A DNA stretch of 64,000 nt, from assembly GCF_000764305.2 (NCBI RefSeq), contig NW_025940754.1, forward strand, positions 310,001 through 374,000. Reading direction: 5' to 3'. A program made the position numbers and the translations under genes. Under the pieces are notes generated by a model. It did not search any database. It was not told the origin of the DNA and saw nothing but the letters and a program-made list of their open reading frames with translations. Source of the stretch: Hyalella azteca (Eukaryota > Arthropoda > Malacostraca > Amphipoda > Hyalellidae). Each line of letters begins with the position of its first letter. Position 1 is the first letter of the stretch. Below, piece by piece: positions 35,402-46,683 of this stretch.

Positions 35402-36085
35402 ATTACAACACTTTTCTTTAACTTCAATTCTTGTTGTTTGTTTGTTTGTTGCCTGTCTACCAAAAATCTTAAAATCGAAATTTACAACACTACCTGTCCT
35501 ACCTGTCCTATCGATCTGAAATTTTGCGCACTTGCTTAAAATTGGAGAAAATGCATGAATCAATTGACAGAATACATAATTTTAAAAATTAAAAAATATA
35601 TATTTTTTTAATATTAAAAAACGTAAAAAAATAATTTTGTCTGCTACAAATCTTATGATCAATATTTAACACACTTCTACCGGTTCAATTAATCTAAAGT
35701 TTTGCACACTTGGGTAAAGTCGGAGACAATGCATGAATCAATTGACAGAATGTATCATTCTAAAATTAAAAAAAATGTAATTTAAAAAAATTCAAAAATA
35801 ATTTTGTATTCTACACATCTTATAATCAATATTCAACACACTTCTACCTGTCCAATCGATCTGACATTTTGCACACTTGCGCAAAGTAGGAGATAATGCA
35901 TTAACCAATTGACCCAATAAATAATTTTGACAATTTAAAGTTTTTTCATATATTAATATTAAAAAATGTTAAAAATTAATTTTTTTAATAAATGGAAATA
36001 AAATTTAAATTCATTGTAGATGTGTAACATCTGAGATACTGTATTCATTAGAAGTAATGTCTTTAAATAGTAATTTTTAAAAGCA
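35402..36085 (+). repeat. Dispersed repeat with internal ~185-bp subunits, copy 1
   Basis: Three diverged subunits each carry a TACAAATCTTAT-like start, ACACACTTCTACC, GATCTGAAATTTTGCACACT and ATGCATGAATCAATTGACAG, and end in an A/T-rich tract. The 3' end (TTCATTGTAGATGTGTAACA to TTTTTAAA) and the 5' head (TTACAACACTT, TTCTTGT, TTTGTTTGTTTG) match the copy at 42,936-43,432. It is an interspersed repeat family of unknown type. It lies just upstream of the retrotransposon fragment at 36,087, but the second copy has no such neighbour. Confidence 0.88.
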
Positions 36086-36086
36086 T

Positions 36087-37081
36087 ATGATTTGCTTTAC
36101 TGACGTACTGATTTGCTCTACAGACGATCAACCACTCTCACGATGTCAAGATAACACCGGCCGCACACGGTTAGTCAGCGGAGCTGGTAGACAAGTAAGA
36201 AGTCATGTCCATAGAACCAGGCCTGTAAATAATGTAAGAAGTAAACGCATGCGTCAAAGTGAATGTGCACAAAAAGATTTGAAATGTTTTTGCACGAATT
36301 CGGATTCTGTTTTGAACAAAAAAAAGTGGGCTGTTAACTGTGATCGAAAACGAGTGCATAGATATTATTTGTATAACAGAAACCCTCCCTAAAAATCACG
36401 GGGGGAAAGTTGTACCTGTTGAATTTCAGTTGCCAGGTTTTGATTGTTTTCATAACTTAAATGACGAGCAGTGCAGTAGAGGTGTAGCTTTGTGGGTTAG
36501 AACCTCTTATGGGGCCCAGCAAATCAAGTTATCTGCAGAGCATCAATCAGCTAGAGAATCAGTGTGGTGCGTACTTTCTCTCAAAGGCAAAGATAGCCTT
36601 CTCATAGGCGTCGTGTATAGATCACCAAACAGTTCCTCTGATAACGATAGAGTACTAAACAGTCTTTTACCGAGCATGGCTTTTCATAGGTCACACACGT
36701 TGATCGTTGGTGATTTTAATCATCCAGGGCTAGCCTGGACAGATGGATCCTCTCCCAGGGAAGAGAATCACCCAGCATCCTTGTTCATGGAGTCTGTGAG
36801 AGACTCCTTCCTAGTCCAGCAAGTTACTAAGCCAACCCATTATAGAAGTAAACAGATTCCCAATATTCTCGACCTGGTGTTTACTAGTGATGAATCAATG
36901 TTAGATGAGCTTCGTCACGAAGCTCCATTGGGCAAAAGCGATCACCAATCATTGTTTTTCAGTCTAAAGTGCTGTACAGAGAAGACGCCTCGAAAGCGTG
37001 AGCGTTTGAATTTTGCGAAAGGCGACTATGATAAACTCCGTGAAGCAGTGAATGCAGTGAATATTTCAAACTGTATTAAGG
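36087..37081 (+). pseudogene. Non-LTR retrotransposon endonuclease (APE type), frameshifted and truncated
   Basis: This encodes the apurinic-like endonuclease domain that nicks target DNA for target-primed reverse transcription. The domain begins near 36,279 (LKCFCTNSDSVLNKK) in frame 3. An 8-A run at 36,318-36,325 shifts it to frame 1, which continues as LLTVIENECIDIICITET. In the frame-1 protein numbered from the Met at 36,340, signature motifs are ITET (residues 12-15, catalytic Glu), VVYRSPN (91-97), VGDFN (123-127, catalytic Asp/Asn), LDLVF (177-181) and SDH (200-202, catalytic His). All key residues of this family are present. The reading frame is lost at the adapter and gap at 37,082, so no reverse transcriptase is seen. 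Sequence 36,087-36,278 may be inter-ORF or ORF1 tail. The clade (CR1/Jockey/RTE-like) is not resolved. The last residues of a naive translation (VSYTHLDVYKRQ) are adapter-encoded. Confidence 0.9.
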
Positions 37082-37119
37082 CTGTCTCTTATACACATCT
37101 AGATGTGTATAAGAGACAG
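37082..37119. other. Nextera mate-pair junction adapter (assembly artefact)
   Basis: The 19-bp Tn5 mosaic end CTGTCTCTTATACACATCT is followed immediately by its reverse complement, AGATGTGTATAAGAGACAG. This is exactly the circularisation junction adapter of Nextera mate-pair libraries. It is a perfect 38-bp palindrome, abuts a gap at 37,122-37,125, and is not genomic sequence. Confidence 0.98.
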
Positions 37120-37121
37120 GT

Positions 37122-37125
37122 NNNN
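37122..37125. other. Assembly gap (4 N)
   Basis: Four unresolved bases separate the adapter from the 16-bp satellite. The N count is probably a placeholder. Real gap size and adjacency are unknown. Confidence 0.98.
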
Positions 37126-38346
37126 GTGTAGGAGTGAGGGTGTGTAGGAGTGAGGGTGTGTAGGAGTGAGGGTGTGTAGGAGTGAGGGTGTGTAGGAGTG
37201 AGGGTGTGTAGGAGTGAGGGTGTGTAGGAGTGAGGGTGTGTAGGAGTGAGGGTGTGTAGGAGTGAGGGTGTGTAGGAGTGAGGGTGTGTAGGAGTGAGGG
37301 TGTGTAGGAGTGAGGGTGTGTAGGAGTGAGGGTGTGTAGGAGTGAGGGTGTGTAGGAGTGAGGGTGTGTAGGAGTGAGGGTGTGTAGGAGTGAGGGTGTG
37401 TAGGAGTGAGGGTGTGTAGGAGTGAGGGTGTGTAGGAGTGAGGGTGTGTAGGAGTGAGGGTGTGTAGGAGTGAGGGTGTGTAGGAGTGAGGGTGTGTAGG
37501 AGTGAGGGTGTGTAGGAGTGAGGGTGTGTAGGAGTGAGGGTGTGTAGGAGTGAGGGTGTGTAGGAGTGAGGGTGTGTAGGAGTGAGGGTGTGTAGGAGTG
37601 AGGGTGTGTAGGAGTGAGGGTGTGTAGGAGTGAGGGTGTGTAGGAGTGAGGGTGTGTAGGAGTGAGGGTGTGTAGGAGTGAGGGTGTGTAGGAGTGAGGG
37701 TGTGTAGGAGTGAGGGTGTGTAGGAGTGAGGGTGTGTAGGAGTGAGGGTGTGTAGGAGTGAGGGTGTGTAGGAGTGAGGGTGTGTAGGAGTGAGGGTGTG
37801 TAGGAGTGAGGGTGTGTAGGAGTGAGGGTGTGTAGGAGTGAGGGTGTGTAGGAGTGAGGGTGTGTAGGAGTGAGGGTGTGTAGGAGTGAGGGTGTGTAGG
37901 AGTGAGGGTGTGTAGGAGTGAGGGTGTGTAGGAGTGAGGGTGTGTAGGAGTGAGGGTGTGTAGGAGTGAGGGTGTGTAGGAGTGAGGGTGTGTAGGAGTG
38001 AGGGTGTGTAGGAGTGAGGGTGTGTAGGAGTGAGGGTGTGTAGGAGTGAGGGTGTGTAGGAGTGAGGGTGTGTAGGAGTGAGGGTGTGTAGGAGTGAGGG
38101 TGTGTAGGAGTGAGGGTGTGTAGGAGTGAGGGTGTGTAGGAGTGAGGGTGTGTAGGAGTGAGGGTGTGTAGGAGTGAGGGTGTGAAGGAGTGAGGGTGTG
38201 TAGGAGTGAGGGTGTGTAGGAGTGAGGGTGTGTAGTAGTGAGAATGTGTATGAGTGAGGGTGTGTAGGAGTGAGGGTGTGTAGAAGTGAGAGTGTGTAGG
38301 AGTGAGGGGTGTGTAGGAGTGAGGGTGTGTAGGAGTGAGGGGAGTG
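37126..38346. repeat. 16-bp satellite (TGTGTAGGAGTGAGGG)n
   Basis: About 76 tandem copies of TGTGTAGGAGTGAGGG. From the gap to about 38,180 the array is essentially perfect. From there to 38,346 units carry substitutions and length changes (GAAGGAGTG, TAGTAGTGAGAATG, GAGGGGTG), marking a real right boundary. Three units make 48 bp, so the minus strand stays open as the 16-residue repeat SYTPSLLHTLTPTHPH over about 430 codons. That is a repeat artefact which also crosses the gap and adapter. Copy number in the assembly may be collapsed. Confidence 0.97.
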
Positions 38347-39838
38347 CAGGAGTGTGATAAGCTAGAATGAGTTGTAGGGTGAATGGCAACATGAGTGACG
38401 CGGAAGGCTCGGTTAAATAGCGTGCAGTTACATGATGTAAATGAGTTGCAGACAGCAGCAGTGAAGACAGAATCGGTGTCTGGGATTGGAAAACCCTAAT
38501 ACTTCACGTAGGAGTTAGAATATAAGCAGAGGTGATAATGTACAATTGATTTTAACCACGAAGACAAGATATATCTTATGAATTCAATCGGATTGTAATG
38601 ACATAATGCAATAATGATACCGATCGTGGAAAGTACTAAATGAAAAACTTTCTGTATATGAAATGGTCTCTGTATTACCATCGAATAATGAAACACTTTA
38701 ACGGAGTTCAGAATTTTGATATACCCACTACATTTTGTTGAAACTACTGAAAAATTGAATTCACTAATGACTTGAATTCAGAAATTTATGGAGAACCCAT
38801 GAAGTTTTTGACTCGGCTCTTGTTTGACGAATAGCTTCATGAAAGAAAGATGGTTACACTCATAAAATTGAATGAGGTCATGTTTTCCAAATATTCATAT
38901 TATCCAAGCACATAGCCTGCACATATCTCTAACACGCCTATTTACAATGCTAAACTCGGTCGGGATGACCCAAACAACGGCAAGATTTGCTTCACTATTT
39001 AGACAAACTCTCGCACATTTCCCATGGTGTAATAGACTTCACCCGTTGCCTCAACCTTAAGAGCTTTCTTGGGTCGCGATTTTTCACAGTAAAAAGTTCG
39101 TTCCGTAAAACCTCAATTTAATTGAACTTTTTCTTAAGATATAGATGAATGAAGGCATTTCTCCGTGTATCCAAGCCAACAGAGAACAATGAGACTCATC
39201 AATTTAAGGAAAATAGAGCGACACTTTCAAGCTCCACTATTATTAATCTTGTAAGAAAAGCGTTGAGATTAATAGGTGTACCATTATTTACATTTGAAAT
39301 GTATTTGCAACTGAAAGAAATTCCCATAGGAAAGTGAGCCCTTAATAACTATTAAACCAATTTGTATAAAGTATTAGATACGATTAAATTAAAATTCATT
39401 AATAAATTCCGTATGAAAGATGAGGTCAGTATAAGGAACCGAGCCTCCAGGAAGATAAGGTTGCCGGGGCAATTCAGAAGCCGTTGATGTGACCGTTGAC
39501 TGTCGTGTCTAGAACTTGCGCTGTTAACTCCAGCCAAGTTCGCTAATCCGCCCCATGCATATTGATGGTGATGCATGAGAGGCTCTCATATATGAGCCAT
39601 GTGTCAGAGGGACCAGCCAAAGCTTGGACCATTAAGAAATATGGCCTCGGCTGGCTTGATTTTCTGGAATAACGTTCTTGAGATCGAAACCTGCGTGAGC
39701 AGAATCTGATGGTTTTTCTATTTGGATTGTAAATTTTTTACGGAATATGAATATTTTCTAATCGTGGTGTGAAAATTTCTTGCAAAACCGCAAACCAAGA
39801 ACAAAAATCAAGCTTAGATGAAAAGAAATTTAATCCTG
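38347..39838. other. Non-coding spacer
   Basis: Unique AT-rich sequence. Frames of 62-74 codons (38,872-39,060, 39,149-39,337, 39,352-39,576) are unrecognised. Confidence 0.5.
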
Positions 39839-40295
39839 AACAGTTTTTCTCCCGTCTGAAACTATAATTGTTTCATAAAATGTTTCTAACGGGGGCTGAA
39901 ACCATTGCAACTTTATAAAATTTTCATCGGGGTCAGAAACTATAATTGCCTCATAATTTTTTTGTAGCGGAGGCTGAAAACCATTATTGCTCCATACAAT
40001 TTTTCTGCCCGAGTCTGAAACCATCATTAGTTTATGAAAAAATTCTACCTTTTGTAAAACCATAATTACTCCCTAAAATTCATCTACCAAGTTTCTGAAA
40101 TCATCATTTCTGAAAATTTTTTCTAACGGAAACTGAAAACAAATATTACACCATGAAATTTTTCAATCGGGATTTGAAACCATCATTACTTCATAAAATT
40201 TGTCTACCGTGGTCTGAAACCATCGTTACTTCATAAAATTCTTCTACTTCGGTCTAAAACCATAAATGCTTGACAATTTTCTACCAGAGTCTGAA
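39839..40295. repeat. Degenerate ~40-bp tandem repeat
   Basis: About eleven diverged units of about 38-45 bp built on TCTGAAACCATCATTACTTC followed by ATAAAATTTTTCTACC and GGGG/CGG. The minus-strand 77-codon frame across it is a by-product. Confidence 0.85.
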
Positions 40296-40768
40296 AATCT
40301 GTGACGCAGAAGTACCTACAAACGGCCATAAACGGGCCGGCCATAAATGCCTCCAGAGGGACAAGTTCTCACGAGTTTTCAGTCGCCTAAATCGATTTCA
40401 CATCGCAAGGTCGGTCCCACAAACCTAATCTAAATCTCGTTATTCGAGCTGCTTGAGGGTCATTACCGCCCATGGATAAAACAATTCCAGAAACTTTCAG
40501 TCGAAGTTTTTCGCATCAGATTTCAGTTTAATTGCTTTTTAGTGATGTCGAGGCAACGAAAACAGCCTATATGATCTCTGTATGATACAAAAACGCGTTG
40601 GTGAAGCCATGACGGCTGCTCAATATTGTTGTTCTTTTCCAGGCCTGCCAAACTGCATGCAAATCGGACGCCGGGCTACAGTTTGGCTCGTGCGCCATTT
40701 GAATTTTAATGTCGCCTACACCGGCCGGCAGCCGCTGCGTTGCAGTAGAACCTGTGCGCGTACAACAG
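40296..40768. other. Non-coding spacer
   Basis: Unique sequence, moderately GC-rich near 40,590-40,760. Overlapping short frames on both strands are not recognisable. Confidence 0.5.
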
Positions 40769-41085
40769 AAGTCAGTGACTAGCATTGCTGTCTCAACCAT
40801 TATCATTGCCAGTACGCTGATGAAAAAAGTCGGTGAATAGCATCGCTATCTCAACCGTTTTCATCGTCTGTACGATGATGAAAGAAACCAGCCGTTATCA
40901 TCGTCAGTGCGATGATGAAAAAATCCAGTGACTATCATTGCCATCTCAACTGGAATCATCGTCGGTAGGATAATGATAAAATTGTGTGAATAGCATCGCT
41001 TTCTCAACGGTTATCATTGCCAGAATGCTGATGAAAAAGCCAGTGAATAGCATTGCTATCTCAACTGTTATCATCGTCAATCCGA
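40769..41085. repeat. Degenerate ~57-bp tandem repeat
   Basis: About five units built on AGTGAATAGCATCGCTATCT, then CAACCGTTATCATCGTCAGT, then ACGATGATGAAAAAA. One unit is internally shortened around 40,890. The unit contains the inverted pair ATCATCGTC / GATGATGA. Confidence 0.87.
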
Positions 41086-42935
41086 GGATAGTCTTTTGTC
41101 GACTTCACCACTACATTGACTATGTCACTTACCAATTACTTTCAGAATTCTACCATTTTTGAACAAAGATAAAATCAACATTTGCACAAATTTAAAATGA
41201 TCATAAATCATAATCGCAAACCTCTTATTCCAGTCACGAAAGAAGCCAAAGATGACCATGTGGCATTTATGTATTTTATTATTTTATTTCTTCAATATAA
41301 AGTTCTATAGAACGAAAACGTTGGAAAGTATTTTAGAACGCTATTTATAAAAAAATTCATACAAAAATTCGTCTAATTTTACAACAATTTGTTAGTTTAA
41401 TCGCAACCAGTTATCACGAATTAAATAGTCTAACTCTTCTATTCCATTCCTTTAGCCTGAAAAACTTAGTCAATTAAACTATTTGGAAAGGCTAAGCCAG
41501 CGTACATTCCTACTAGCTTCTCAAAATGGTACACACAAAACATAAAGCGTTTATTGTGAGCAAAAATTGTATTATCCAAGCTAGTATTCCTCTCCTCGGA
41601 TCCGCAGGCTAGGTACTCGTATTTCACTGAAATCGCAAGCCTGGGAAACTATTTTCACTCGACGATATTGAATTTTGAATAAGAATCCTAGTGAGAGGGA
41701 CTATAAGTTTCATACATAATTTACCCTCATAAGAAAATTAGAATTATTAATCAGTATCAAAGCTTGAGATTTAGCATTTCCGCAAATATTTTTTAAAATA
41801 AAAATTATAATTAAATTTTTGCAGATATTATTAGCAAACCTTTTGCAAAGCATAGTTTTTAATTGTCTATTTTTATGCGCTCCTATGGTTTACTTGTTTA
41901 TCAGACTTTTAGGAGGTAAAGATAGCCGACAATGTATCGAATAGTTTCAATGCTAACTCAGTTGTTCGTAGGCCGCGTTAAAACTGCCCACAATATTTCG
42001 GTGCGTTAATTTATGCCTTCTTATAACTTGTTTATAGTTCTGATGATTATTTGTTATATTTGAATATTACAAGCGTACATTGGAGTTTATAGGGTTTATA
42101 TAGTCATCTTTGTTCTCACAGATACAATTTTTTCATTCAATAAAAAGGAAATTTGTTGTCGAAAATGTGGTTATCTTAAAACCTGAACGCGGACTTACGT
42201 CAATCCAAACTCAGCAAAACGGAAAGCGTTTTACAATATTTATTTTTCAAAGCAAAAATTATATTAACGGAAACGCTAAGGTTGTTGAGTACTGCATACA
42301 TGGTTCTAGCGCAGACTTGACGTAGTAAAGCAAACAATATAAAGACAAGTGAACAGTTTTTTCCTTCTCAAAATAGATGTTTTATACTTATGTAAAAGAT
42401 TAAAACAAATCCACAAATTGTTGATGCTTAGCTTAAATTAAAGCTCTGTCCGAAAATACATCGTCCATAATTGAATTGAACCCACGAGATATAATAATGC
42501 TCAATTCAATTTAAAACTTACAGTCCCCTACAGCCAATGTTTTCCAGTAAAATAAAATTTACAAATTAGCGTTATAGGATAATCAGCAGCGCTATGGCGG
42601 CATTATTTTAATTCAAAATATTTATTGAAAACCTATCTTTGAGATGTAAGTGGATGAATTCATAAGTTATGTCCATGAAAATAGTGATGCATTTATTTCA
42701 AATTTTATCTAGATCCAGGAATAAATAAAAGATTTTTCACTAAAAAGATTCATAAGCGAGAATAAACATCAATTTGTAGTTAAATGACAATGGAAAATCT
42801 TGTCTAATCATACTTCAACCAACAGCGAGCTACGCTTTCATTCATCAACCATCAACGCCTTCATTCAGCACCCAGCATTCAGCCTTCATTCAACAACTAG
42901 TGACCCTTCGATTCAGCCTTCATTACAACACTTCT
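41086..42935. other. AT-rich non-coding spacer
   Basis: Unique sequence. A weakly repetitive patch (CTTCATTCAGC and related motifs) lies at about 42,833-42,935, directly before the dispersed repeat. Confidence 0.5.
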
Positions 42936-43432
42936 TTACAACACTTCTCTTTAGCTTCCCTTCTTGTCTGTTTGTCTGTCTGCTACAAATCTTGTAATCG
43001 AAATTTAATACACTTCTACTTATCCCATTGATCTGAAATTTTGCACACTTGCGTAAAGTTGGGGACAATGCATGAATCAAATGACAAAATAAATAATTTT
43101 ATGAATAAAAAAAATTTTTCAATGCTAAAAAAACTGAAAAAATAATTTTGTCAACTGCAAATCCTATATTATTATTGATATTTGACACACTTTTACCTGT
43201 CCAATTGATATGAAATTTTGCACACTAAATTTGTGTGAAGTTGGAGGCAATGCATGAATCAATTGACAGAATAAATAATTTTGAAAAAATTTTATATATT
43301 AAAAAATTGAAAAATTAATTTTTTTAATATCCGAAAATAAAATTAGAAATTCATTGTACATCTGTAACATTGGAAACACTAGATTCTTTAGAAGTGTTGT
43401 CTTTAAAAATAATTTTTAAACGTATATTATTT
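42936..43432 (+). repeat. Dispersed repeat with internal ~185-bp subunits, copy 2
   Basis: Same orientation and order as 35,402-36,085 but with two internal subunits instead of three. Shared blocks include TTACAACACTTCTCTTTAGC, GATCTGAAATTTTGCACACT, AATGCATGAATCAA and TTCATTGTACATCTGTAACA. Homology stops at about 43,432, defining the 3' end of the family. No coding sequence is seen. Confidence 0.88.
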
Positions 43433-44390
43433 TACAGCTGCAATCACTTTACGGTCCTAAATTTATTCCTCAAATTTCACATTTATACAACGAAATTAAT
43501 TAATACACATGAAAGTGAATGTTACCTTTGAAAATGTTTTTTGTTCATTCAACAATAAATTCAACATAAAAATAATAGTTTGATATTCAAACAGAATTCC
43601 CATCATAAAGTTAGATTGTGCGCTGTACCTTTTAGTGGCAGTCAACAGAAAGAAACATCCTTCTTTAAACGCTCATGTAATTCTCATTTTGATCTCGGCC
43701 AAAATTCATGGTTGTTCCTAGAAATTTTTCGCGTCTGTGGTTAGTTTAATTTCAGTGAGCACGCATGTGGCTCGACTTGAAGGTTTTCCCTCGAGAATCA
43801 GCGGCATATCTTATTCAGGCGGATGAAGGTAATCTCGAGACTCTCAAATATAAAAGGAGCTTGCTTGTTCCCGACACAAACTCTCTCCAGCATCCATGAT
43901 GGGAGCTCACTCGTCAAGTCGACTTCACGAATATTTATGCCGCTCTAAAAACTCGAGCTGCACACAGTCTACTTCATCTTCTATGCTCTTTCTCGCACTA
44001 CCGCTCATGAATATTCTTAAAGACGTTATGCTCGTGTAAATTTTCTCTCAAAATATAAAGTGCAATATGTTGCACACGAAATCGATGTTATGTTGTCGAT
44101 GTAGAATGATGAACGCAAATGATGAGGGTGATACAGCACTGAATAGGTAAAATATGTGCGAGAGATGTAAAATGTGAAGTGTGCACTAAAAATGGCAAGC
44201 CAGCCTCAGAGGGAAACGTCATCGCACACAAATACGAAGGACAGTCAATTGTTAAAGGTCGTTGTATAATTTTATTATTTAATTTATTGATTTATTTTAT
44301 TACATTTAGATTCAACTTATATGACTTCACTTTGTATTATTTATTCCGACGTTTGCTAATTAAACATGGTGGCGTGGGTGGCAAAAGAAT
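43433..44390. other. Non-coding spacer
   Basis: Unique sequence. A TATAAAAGG motif at about 43,849-43,857 has no gene downstream that I can recognise. Confidence 0.5.
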
Positions 44391-44665
44391 GTAAGTGCAG
44401 AGCCACTCCGCACTGGTGAAAGGTAGGAATAAAATACAATTGCAGAAACACACACTGATGAAAGGAGGAAGAAAGTGCATATGGGCAGAGACATACCACT
44501 TATGAAAGCTAGTAATAAATGCTAGTGCATGCAGATCGAGGCACTCCACAGGTGAAGGGTAGAAAGGAAGTGCGAGAGGAAAGAAAGTCCATAGGTTAAA
44601 GATAGTAGGAAGAATGTGAAAGTGCAGAGACACAGACCACTAGCGAAAATTTAGAAGAAAGTGCA
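44391..44665. repeat. Degenerate purine-rich tandem repeat
   Basis: Diverged units of roughly 40-65 bp share AAGTGCAGAG, CACTCC/CACACA, GGTGAAAGGTAG and GGAAGAAAGTG. Periodicity is irregular. The 98-codon minus-strand frame across it is a by-product. Confidence 0.7.
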
Positions 44666-46164
44666 GTGGCTATTTAGGAACTGTCACTTAGCGCTATGAG
44701 GGGTCAGCTACGCAGCCTTTACTCAAGCAAATACACAAACCCTACAGATTTCACCTTTGAAGTCGCTTTGCCAGCATTTCTGCAGTCGGTCCAAGCATCG
44801 AAGCTCTTGATCTCAAGGCAAAAGGGGAGAGAATGCTTCCAGGGGCTCATCGATCTAAACTAGAGGAGGGCTTCCAGTCTTATAGGGCAGAGTTCTCCAT
44901 CACTAGCGTGCACTTTAACAAAATCAACAAAAACGACATTTAGCCCAGGAGGATCAGCAAAATTTTTTAGAGAGATTTTATGCTCAATTTATAAATTGCC
45001 TATGAAATAAATCGATTGGAAATCTTGGCCGTGATAATAACCAATACTACATGATTTTTCATTTATAATTTCCTTTTTCGAATTCGTTGTAAGTTTAATA
45101 GTATCTTTGAAGATCGGTCCGTAATTATAATGTTCACTCTACTTCATTGACTATATTAACAGGCATTTGTTTGACCAACTGAGCATAGAACGCAAATTAA
45201 ACGGAGACGCTAATAGCATGAGGTGGCCACTAGAACCCGTCTGGACACGTGCTTGTGTTTTGATATTAAAGTAACTGCAATCTCAAGTTAACCTATAAAT
45301 ATTGATAAAAACATGTAAAATTTTACAGAATGTGTTTCTTGTCCCTGAATTGGTGGTTGATTATAACCTCTAGCCGTTGTATTTCAAGGTTATAGACTGC
45401 AATACATGGCATGAATGTTTCATGACAAATTATTCAATGGAATTAAATTAGAATAACAATTTCAAGTATCACTTTGAACATGGTTAAACATGAAATATTG
45501 CTTGGAAATAAATTCCTAAACTCATGTTTAGATTCTAATTTTTTAGTTCATGATGCCGATGTATCAAGCAGTATAGGATTACGCAAGCCAGGCTTGATCA
45601 ACTTACACGGATAAATAGCAACAGATTTCTAAAGGATCCTACGAAGCTTAGCGGTTACCCACAACCCGCAGCTCTCATTAGCGGAGGCATTGAATGCAAA
45701 TGGGTGCGGGCTAAATAAGGAATCGAGTCCTATTGCAAGCCTAAGGATAGCGACCATGTCAAGATCGACCTACGCGAGCAGTTGCCACCAAGTTTGTCAT
45801 TGCAAAGGCCAACATCCACGAGACTCACGAGCCGTTACAAGACGATCGAATTCCTGTCTTCGCTCCCTAATGAATTCGGCCTCGAGTTCCAGAGCTCATG
45901 TGTACGAACAAAACGGTTGACTAGTAAGATTGGATTTCGAAATGCTAGTGGGATTAATCAAATGTAGACGAGTTCAGGGATCCATGACGTTATATTAGAT
46001 TCGCGTAATGAGGTATTTTGCCCGTAGCCTTTGCTATTATTGCATTTACTTTTCGTTTGGCAAATACATTTTTTCGTATGATTCAGTTAAACAAAAATCA
46101 AGAATAATATTCTAATAATTTGGTCGTTATGTGACCTTTCCAGAAATTTTTTTAATATCCTGTA
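44666..46164. other. Non-coding spacer
   Basis: Unique sequence. Overlapping frames at 45,690-45,967 show no protein family resemblance. Confidence 0.5.
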
Positions 46165-46360
46165 CCCTGGATATTATTAAATTTACATTATATATTATAT
46201 ATTAAATTTATATTTATATTATTATTTATATTAGATCCTATTTATAATTATCCGGTTAATTCCATTTAATAATTTTCCTGTTATCCTGTTAATTATTCTG
46301 TTAATAATTATCCTGTTAATATCCTGTTTATAATTATAATTAACTATAATTATCCTGTAC
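46165..46360. repeat. AT-rich simple and degenerate repeats
   Basis: ATATTATATATTAAA-type low-complexity sequence passes into several diverged copies of AATTATCCTGTTAAT. Confidence 0.8.
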
Positions 46361-46567
46361 GCAGTTAGTATGAATAATATCCAACTGATTCTCAATATAT
46401 AGCCGCTGTGTATTGAAAGTCGACACGCTCCACTCATAGTTCAATTTTCAAATCAATGAGAACGAACACGTTCCCCAACGTCTTACGATAAGCTGCGAAT
46501 AATATTCTAAACAAAGTTTGGAATGGTTCCCGCGATTTCGAAACAAATCTAGGATGCTGCTCAGGAA
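46361..46567. other. Non-coding spacer
   Basis: Unique sequence with no supported feature. Confidence 0.45.
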
Positions 46568-46683
46568 CGGGCAATAAGTCTAGACAAACAAGACTTGGCG
46601 AAAGTTTGGACAAACAGGAATTGGCTAGAGTCTACACTGACAGGAATAGGCGAGAATCTTGACAGACAAGATTTGGCAAGGAG
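46568..46683. repeat. Degenerate ~32-bp tandem repeat, ~4 copies
   Basis: Units share GACAAACAAGACTTGGCGA and AGTCTAGACAAACAGGAAT-like sequence. The minus-strand frame across the array is a by-product. Confidence 0.8.

Noticed and set aside
37076..38392. 438-codon minus-strand frame with SYTPSLLHTLTPTHPH repeats
   Set aside because: It is the 16-bp satellite read in a frame without stops, and it runs through the 4-N gap and the sequencing adapter. It is not a gene.
43848..43857. TATAAAAGG as a possible core promoter
   Set aside because: No start codon with a plausible protein, splice structure or conserved initiator follows. TATA-like words are frequent in AT-rich DNA.
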